Below are positions 59,834 to 64,000 of a stretch of DNA of 64,000 nt, piece after piece. Location of the stretch: positions 124,001 to 188,000 of the forward strand of contig NZ_BMTD01000013.1 of the NCBI RefSeq assembly GCF_014649495.1, written 5' to 3'. How positions within the stretch are numbered: the stretch's first letter is position 1; each line of letters opens with the position of its first letter. The position numbers were made by a program, and so were the translations under genes. The notes under the pieces are model-generated. The model had not been told where the DNA came from. It did not search any database and saw only the letters and a program-made list of their open reading frames with translations. This DNA comes from Streptomyces filipinensis (GTDB lineage: Bacteria; Actinomycetota; Actinomycetes; Streptomycetales; Streptomycetaceae).

Positions 59834-62524
59834 TCACAGGAGCCCCAGCTCGCGCGCACGGTGCACCGCGTCGTGACGACGGTTCACGGCGAGTTTCCGG
59901 TAGGCGCTCTTGAGGTGGGTCTTGACCGTGTTGACCGACACACACAGGTCGGCCGCGATCTGTTCCGTCGACATCATCTCGGCCAGCCGCCGCAGCACGT
60001 CCCGTTCCCGTCCGCTCAGCTCTTCCACCACCGGCAACGGCGACCGCTCCCCGGGCCTCGCCGGACAGCCGGGTGACGGCGGGCCAGGCGTCAGCCAGCC
60101 CTCGGCCAGTGCGCTCAGCGGCACCGTGCCGAGCAGCGGCCGCAGCCACGGTCCGGCCTCGTGGAAGGGGCGCCGCAGCCGCTCGCGCCGGGCTTCCCGG
60201 AGCGCCTGGGCGACGAGTCTGCGCTGGGTGGCGAAGTCCCCCGACGCCCCCGCCGCCTGCGCCCTGACCAGTGCGGCCCGTACGGTCACCGCGGGGCCCG
60301 GGCGGCCCTGTGGCCGTACCCGGTCGAGCAGTGCGACCGCGGGGCCGGGCCTGCCCGCGGCCAGCTCCGCCTGTGCGGCTCCCACGAGGCACAGCGGCTC
60401 GTGGCCGGGCTCCTCCTCCAGCAGCTTGGCGGCTGTCTCCGGCCGGCCCTCGGCGAGGTGTGCGGCGGCGGCCACCGACGCCGTGTGCGCCTCGGCCCAG
60501 GGAGAGGCGACATCGGCCACGACTGTCCGCTCCACCGCTTCGAGCGCGGCCTGCGTCTCCCCGCGGGCCAGGAGGACCCGCCCGGTGACGATGGCCCGCC
60601 CCGCCTGCACCACCGGATCCGGCATCGGGTGCGACGCGTCCGCCGCGGCGTCCAGGAACGCCTGGGCCCGGTCCAGCTCGTCACGGTCGACGGCCACCGC
60701 CGCCAGCACCAGGTATCCCAGGCCCGGCCCGGGCTCCAGGGGGCACCCGCGGCGGTCCCCGGTCATGACCGCGGCCCGGGCCTTGCGCTCGGCCCTGTCC
60801 GGCCAGCCCTGCAGATAGTCGATCAGAGCCAGGTGGCCCAGGCACTCCTCGCGTGCCTGGGCCGTCGACGCAGCCCTGCGGGAGTCGACCACCGTGGTCA
60901 GGGCTGCTCGCGCGTCCCCGAAGCGCCCGGCCCACAACCGGGTCGCACCGAGGTGCGTGAGCAGGAGGGCGGTCAGCTCGGGGTGCGCGTCCAGAAGCCG
61001 TCCGGGCACCTCGCACCGCAGCCGCTCCGCGGCCCGGGCGGCCAGCTCCGCCCGGGCCGGCGATCCGGTCAACCGGGCGGCCAGGGCTTCCAGCAGAGCA
61101 CGGCTCAGCTGGGCCGCCGCCACCTCGGGGGCGTCGTCCTCGCCCGGTCCGTTCTTTCCGGCCAGGCCCTGTGCCGCCCGTTCCAGGCGGCACAGGCCCC
61201 GCTCGACCTCGCACCGGGCCAGTTCGCGGGCCGCGCGGACGAGGTCGGTCGCCGGGCTCCTGGGCTCGGGTCCCATGTGGGAGAACAGCTCGGACAGGTC
61301 GTCCGAGCGCAGCCCGGTGAAGATCTCCCCGATGGCGAGATCGCCGACCACGGCGCCGGCGGCGCACTCCCAGTCGCCCGCCGCGGCCGCGTGGCCGAGC
61401 GTCTCGTCGAGAGAACCACAGCCCCGCAGCCAGTGCGCCGCACGGCGGTGGAGCTCGGCTTCCAGCCCGGGAGCGCACACCCGCAGACGGGCCCGGAGGA
61501 TCTCCCCGAACAGTGGATGGAGCCGGAACCAGGCGTGCCCGAGGTACTCGACGAACGCGTTCTCGCGGTGGAGTCCGGTCAGGATGAGTCCGGCGTCGGT
61601 GCGCTCCGTCAGGGCGTTGGCCAGGTCCGGACAGCACCGTTCGAGGATGCTGATGCGCAACAGCAGATCCTGTGTCTCGGGCCTCTGCCGCTTGAGCACC
61701 TCGGCCACCAGGAAGTCGGCGATGGTGGTGCGGTCGGCCTCGAACTCCTTCAGGTACGTCTGCGGATCCGGCTCTCCCTGTGCGGCCAGCGCGCTCAGCC
61801 GCAGACCGGCCGCCCATCCCCGGGTGCGCTCCACCAGCGCACCGACGTCGTCGGCGGGGAGGTGCAGCCCGTGCAGCGTGAGCAGTGCGGCCGCCTCGCC
61901 GGACGTGAAGGCCAGCTCGTCGTTCCTGATCTCCGTGACGGCGCCGGCCGCCCGGTAGCGGTGCAGCGGCAGGAGCGGTTCGGTGCGCGTGACGAGGACC
62001 AGACGCATGCCGCGGCCCGCGTACCGGAGGACGGATTCCAGCTGGTCCGCGATCTCCGGGTCCCTCGCCCGGTCGTACTCGTCGATCACCACGACCACGG
62101 GGGCGTCCCGAGCGCTCAGCTCGACCGCGAGTCGTGTGAGCAGCGCGTCGTCGACGTGGCCGGCCTCGGCGGGGGCATCCACCTCGATGGGCGGTGCCAC
62201 GCCGGCCAGGCGCAGGGCCTGGAGAAGACACGCCCAGAAGGTGCCACAGCCCTTGTCGGCCGCCCGCGCGGTGAGCCAGGCCACGGGCCCGTCCAGCGCC
62301 GCCGCCCAGTCGGCGACCAGCATCGTCTTGCCCGCTCCCGCGGCTCCGCCGACCACGGTCAACGGTGTCAGAAGAGCCTCGTCGAGGTGTTCGGCCAACC
62401 GATCGCGGCGCAGAAACGTCGGGGGGCGAGCCGGCATGGCGAACTGCGTCCGCGGAAACGGGTCTCCTCGGGGATCCGCGTGCGGTGCGGTCGGAACCGG
62501 TCCGTTCTTGTCCGGCACGGCCAT
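59834..62524 (-). CDS. Large ATP-binding LuxR-family regulator (LAL/MalT type)
   Basis: An 896-aa regulator. The N-terminal STAND ATPase has Walker A GGAAGAGKTMLVADWA (~60-75) and Walker B PVVVVIDEYDRA; a winged-helix region and ~350 residues of helical repeats follow. The C-terminal LuxR HTH (~830-895) is ELSGRERDVLRRLAEMMS...VSVNTVKTHLKSAYRKL. Such proteins switch on by ATP-driven oligomerisation with an inducer, as MalT does. ATG 62524 is chosen; GTGs just upstream and ATG 62437 are alternatives. It may control neighbouring stress genes or the downstream GNAT/MFS pair; not shown. Confidence 0.9.
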   Translation of the reverse strand: MAVPDKNGPVPTAPHADPRGDPFPRTQFAMPARPPTFLRRDRLAEHLDEALLTPLTVVGGAAGAGKTMLVADWAAALDGPVAWLTARAADKGCGTFWACLLQALRLAGVAPPIEVDAPAEAGHVDDALLTRLAVELSARDAPVVVVIDEYDRARDPEIADQLESVLRYAGRGMRLVLVTRTEPLLPLHRYRAAGAVTEIRNDELAFTSGEAAALLTLHGLHLPADDVGALVERTRGWAAGLRLSALAAQGEPDPQTYLKEFEADRTTIADFLVAEVLKRQRPETQDLLLRISILERCCPDLANALTERTDAGLILTGLHRENAFVEYLGHAWFRLHPLFGEILRARLRVCAPGLEAELHRRAAHWLRGCGSLDETLGHAAAAGDWECAAGAVVGDLAIGEIFTGLRSDDLSELFSHMGPEPRSPATDLVRAARELARCEVERGLCRLERAAQGLAGKNGPGEDDAPEVAAAQLSRALLEALAARLTGSPARAELAARAAERLRCEVPGRLLDAHPELTALLLTHLGATRLWAGRFGDARAALTTVVDSRRAASTAQAREECLGHLALIDYLQGWPDRAERKARAAVMTGDRRGCPLEPGPGLGYLVLAAVAVDRDELDRAQAFLDAAADASHPMPDPVVQAGRAIVTGRVLLARGETQAALEAVERTVVADVASPWAEAHTASVAAAAHLAEGRPETAAKLLEEEPGHEPLCLVGAAQAELAAGRPGPAVALLDRVRPQGRPGPAVTVRAALVRAQAAGASGDFATQRRLVAQALREARRERLRRPFHEAGPWLRPLLGTVPLSALAEGWLTPGPPSPGCPARPGERSPLPVVEELSGRERDVLRRLAEMMSTEQIAADLCVSVNTVKTHLKSAYRKLAVNRRHDAVHRARELGLL

Positions 62525-62705
62525 GGCGCTCACCACCACTGATGTCGTCAGGTCACGGACAGCGTTCTCCCTCCCTGTTCAAGCGTGGTCCCGCGCCGCG
62601 AGGTGATCAATGGGCCAGTGGTCCCTGAGAGCCGCGGAACGGTCCCGGTGATCGGGAACGGCCCCTTCGACGGCCGTGCCCGGTCTCCGGGCCGTAGCGA
62701 GCGCG

Positions 62706-63722
62706 CTACTCCTGGTGGCCGCGAGCCCCTTCGACCGCCCAGAGCGGCGACGTGACCGCTCCCCGGAGGGTCTTGGCGCGCAGGGACTCCATGCCGAGAT
62801 GGAGGGCGGTGGCGCCGTGGGCGTAGGCATGCTCGACGGGGAGGTAGTAGACGAGGTTGAAGTACTCGTGGGCGCCTCGCAGCCGCGCGTAGTCGTAGCC
62901 GGTGGCGCGGAGCCAGACGGTGCCCGCGTGGCGGTAGAAGAGGCTGAAGCCGGCCATACGGCCGTCGGCGTACGCGGCGAGGACGACTCCGGTGTCGGCC
63001 ATGCCGTCGGCCTGGTCGTGCAGCAGCCGGGCCATGGCGGCAGGGTCGGCGTCGTGGCCGTGCCGCTGCTGGAGTCGGGCGAGCAGCGCACCGGCGCTGT
63101 CGGCGCACTCGGACAGCCGCAGGGTGCGCAGGTCGTATCCGGCCTCGGCGAATGCCCGGCGTTCGCGGCGGATGGCGACGCGTCGCTTGGACGGCAGGCC
63201 GGCGAGATAGTCGTCGAACGTACTGCCGGACAGCGGGATGCGGGCGTCCTGGCCCAGCGGCACGGGCTCGGTGCCGCAGGCGTCGGCGAGTTCGGCGGCC
63301 GCCGTGCCGGTGACGTACAGCCACCAGGGCCGCGCCTGGTGGGCGTCGGCGAGCGAACCGGCCGCCGCCACGAGCCTGTTCAGTGCCTCGCGTCGCCGCT
63401 CGGGGGTGAGGCTGGGGTGGAGGAGGGGGGCGTTGAGGTAGCCGCGGCGGGCTCCCGCGAGCAGGGTCCTGACCGGTTCCCGGCCAGGGACGAGGTCGTG
63501 CACGCGGTAGAGGGCGTTGGGTTCGGTGTCGACGACGTACAGCGGTGCGGCGGCGATCAGCAGGCCGTCGTCGTGGACCAGGGCGTAGCGGACACGGGCG
63601 GTGGGGTCGTGCTGCTGGGCGGCGAGCCACCGGTGGGAGAGGTAGAGGCCGGCCGGGGCGGCGAGGGCGTCCCATGCGGCGATGGGGACGTCCGTGATGT
63701 CGTGGGCGAGGGTGAGGATCAC
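62706..63722 (-). CDS. GNAT/FemAB-like N-acyltransferase (peptidogalycan-type)
   Basis: A 338-aa protein with two GNAT-like halves. LSHRWLAAQQHDPTARVRYA opens the first; KRRVAIRRERRAFAEAGYD, YRHAGTVWLRATGYDYARLR and HEYFNLVYYLPVEHAYAHGA in the second match the 'peptidogalycan biosynthesis/recognition' group. These are thought to attach amino acids or acyl groups to small molecules or cell-wall precursors. It overlaps the MFS gene by 4 bp, suggesting the MFS exports its product. Confidence 0.8.
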   Translation of the reverse strand: MILTLAHDITDVPIAAWDALAAPAGLYLSHRWLAAQQHDPTARVRYALVHDDGLLIAAAPLYVVDTEPNALYRVHDLVPGREPVRTLLAGARRGYLNAPLLHPSLTPERRREALNRLVAAAGSLADAHQARPWWLYVTGTAAAELADACGTEPVPLGQDARIPLSGSTFDDYLAGLPSKRRVAIRRERRAFAEAGYDLRTLRLSECADSAGALLARLQQRHGHDADPAAMARLLHDQADGMADTGVVLAAYADGRMAGFSLFYRHAGTVWLRATGYDYARLRGAHEYFNLVYYLPVEHAYAHGATALHLGMESLRAKTLRGAVTSPLWAVEGARGHQE

Positions 63723-64000
63723 GGCAGCGGTTCCTCCCGGTCGGGCGGGACGAGGGCGTGGGCCGCGGGCACGGCGAGCACGCTGAGCAAGGCGAGGAGC
63801 AGCCAGGGCAGGACGGGCTGCCGGCTCAGGAGCGCGGTGAGCACGACGGGAGCGGCGGCGCCGCCGAGGGACCAGGAGAGCTGGAAGGCGGCCTGGTGGC
63901 GGCCGTTGCCCTCGGCGGGGGCGCAGGCGACCGAGAGTTCGTTGAGCGCGGGAGAGCTGAGGATCTCGGACAGGGTGAACAGCAGCATCGCCGCGACCAG
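63719..64000 (-). CDS. MFS transporter, C-terminal part (cut by window edge)
   Basis: The frame is open to the window end, giving the last 93 or so residues. Three helices can be seen: the one containing LLFTLSEILSSPALNELSVA, with a conserved Glu-Ser-Pro, then QLSWSLGGAAAPVVLTALLS, then LPWLLLALLSVLAVPAAHAL. Pattern and the ERPL-type end suit MFS exporters of the drug:proton type. Coupled to the GNAT gene by overlap. Confidence 0.7.
   Translation of the reverse strand: MVAAMLLFTLSEILSSPALNELSVACAPAEGNGRHQAAFQLSWSLGGAAAPVVLTALLSRQPVLPWLLLALLSVLAVPAAHALVPPDREEPLP

Overview
The window looks like chromosomal DNA from a Streptomyces or close relative. GC content and GC3 are very high, GTG and TTG starts are common, neighbouring genes often overlap by 4 bp, and the gene families are typical of the genus: a large ATP-binding LuxR regulator, GntR and AraC regulators, a ferredoxin-P450 cassette, a SoxBDAG sarcosine oxidase operon and SHOCT-domain proteins. 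I saw no rRNA, tRNA, CRISPR array, insertion sequence or phage gene.

Layout. (1) 1-11.7 kb is accessory metabolism: the 3' end of an SRPBCC-like gene; an NmrA-like reductase divergent from an AraC regulator; a three-component monooxygenase operon (ferredoxin, ferredoxin reductase, P450); a TetR regulator divergent from an FAD monooxygenase across a perfect palindrome; an ABC exporter followed by a methyltransferase-NUDIX fusion; and a VOC protein. (2) 11.8-18.9 kb is a sarcosine catabolic operon (glyA-soxB-soxD-soxA-soxG) divergent from a GntR/FCD regulator. (3) 19.0-21.4 kb holds a DUF2235 hydrolase, a decayed nuclease-homologue gene and an AT-richer intergenic region. (4) 21.4-52.2 kb is a large exopolysaccharide or capsule locus read from both strands. 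It has nucleotide-sugar genes (rmlA, rmlB, rmlD without rmlC; a UDP-sugar dehydrogenase; a UDP-GlcNAc 2-epimerase; Gfo/Idh, two DegT aminotransferases, two left-handed beta-helix acyltransferases, an SDR epimerase), an initiating polyprenyl-phosphate sugar transferase, a WecG/TagA transferase, four GT2 enzymes, a Wzx flippase, a Wzy-like polymerase fused to a Wzz-like domain, two more Wzz-like proteins, secreted proteins probably acting on the glycan, and an MFS transporter with a beta-propeller protein. (5) 52.2-59.8 kb holds envelope and stress genes: a YihY-family protein, a secreted lytic transglycosylase, a thioesterase, several small membrane proteins and a potassium-channel-like protein. 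(6) 59.8-64 kb carries a large LuxR regulator, a GNAT/FemAB-like protein and the 3' part of an MFS gene.

How the genes work together. In the polysaccharide locus a membrane sugar-phosphate transferase would load the first sugar on undecaprenyl phosphate, the cytoplasmic GTs extend it, Wzx flips it, and the Wzz-Wzy fusion with its partner Wzz-like proteins polymerises it. The enzyme set would suit a glycan with acetamido or diacetamido uronic acids and a 6-deoxyhexose, but this is inference from families.

The most novel-looking signal is a 17-bp inverted repeat, TCACCY-N5-GGGTGA in gene orientation. It occurs three times in the stress region (57305, 58801, 59761), each time 81-83 bp upstream of a start codon: the SHOCT protein, the channel, and a 65-aa protein. 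This suggests one shared regulator.
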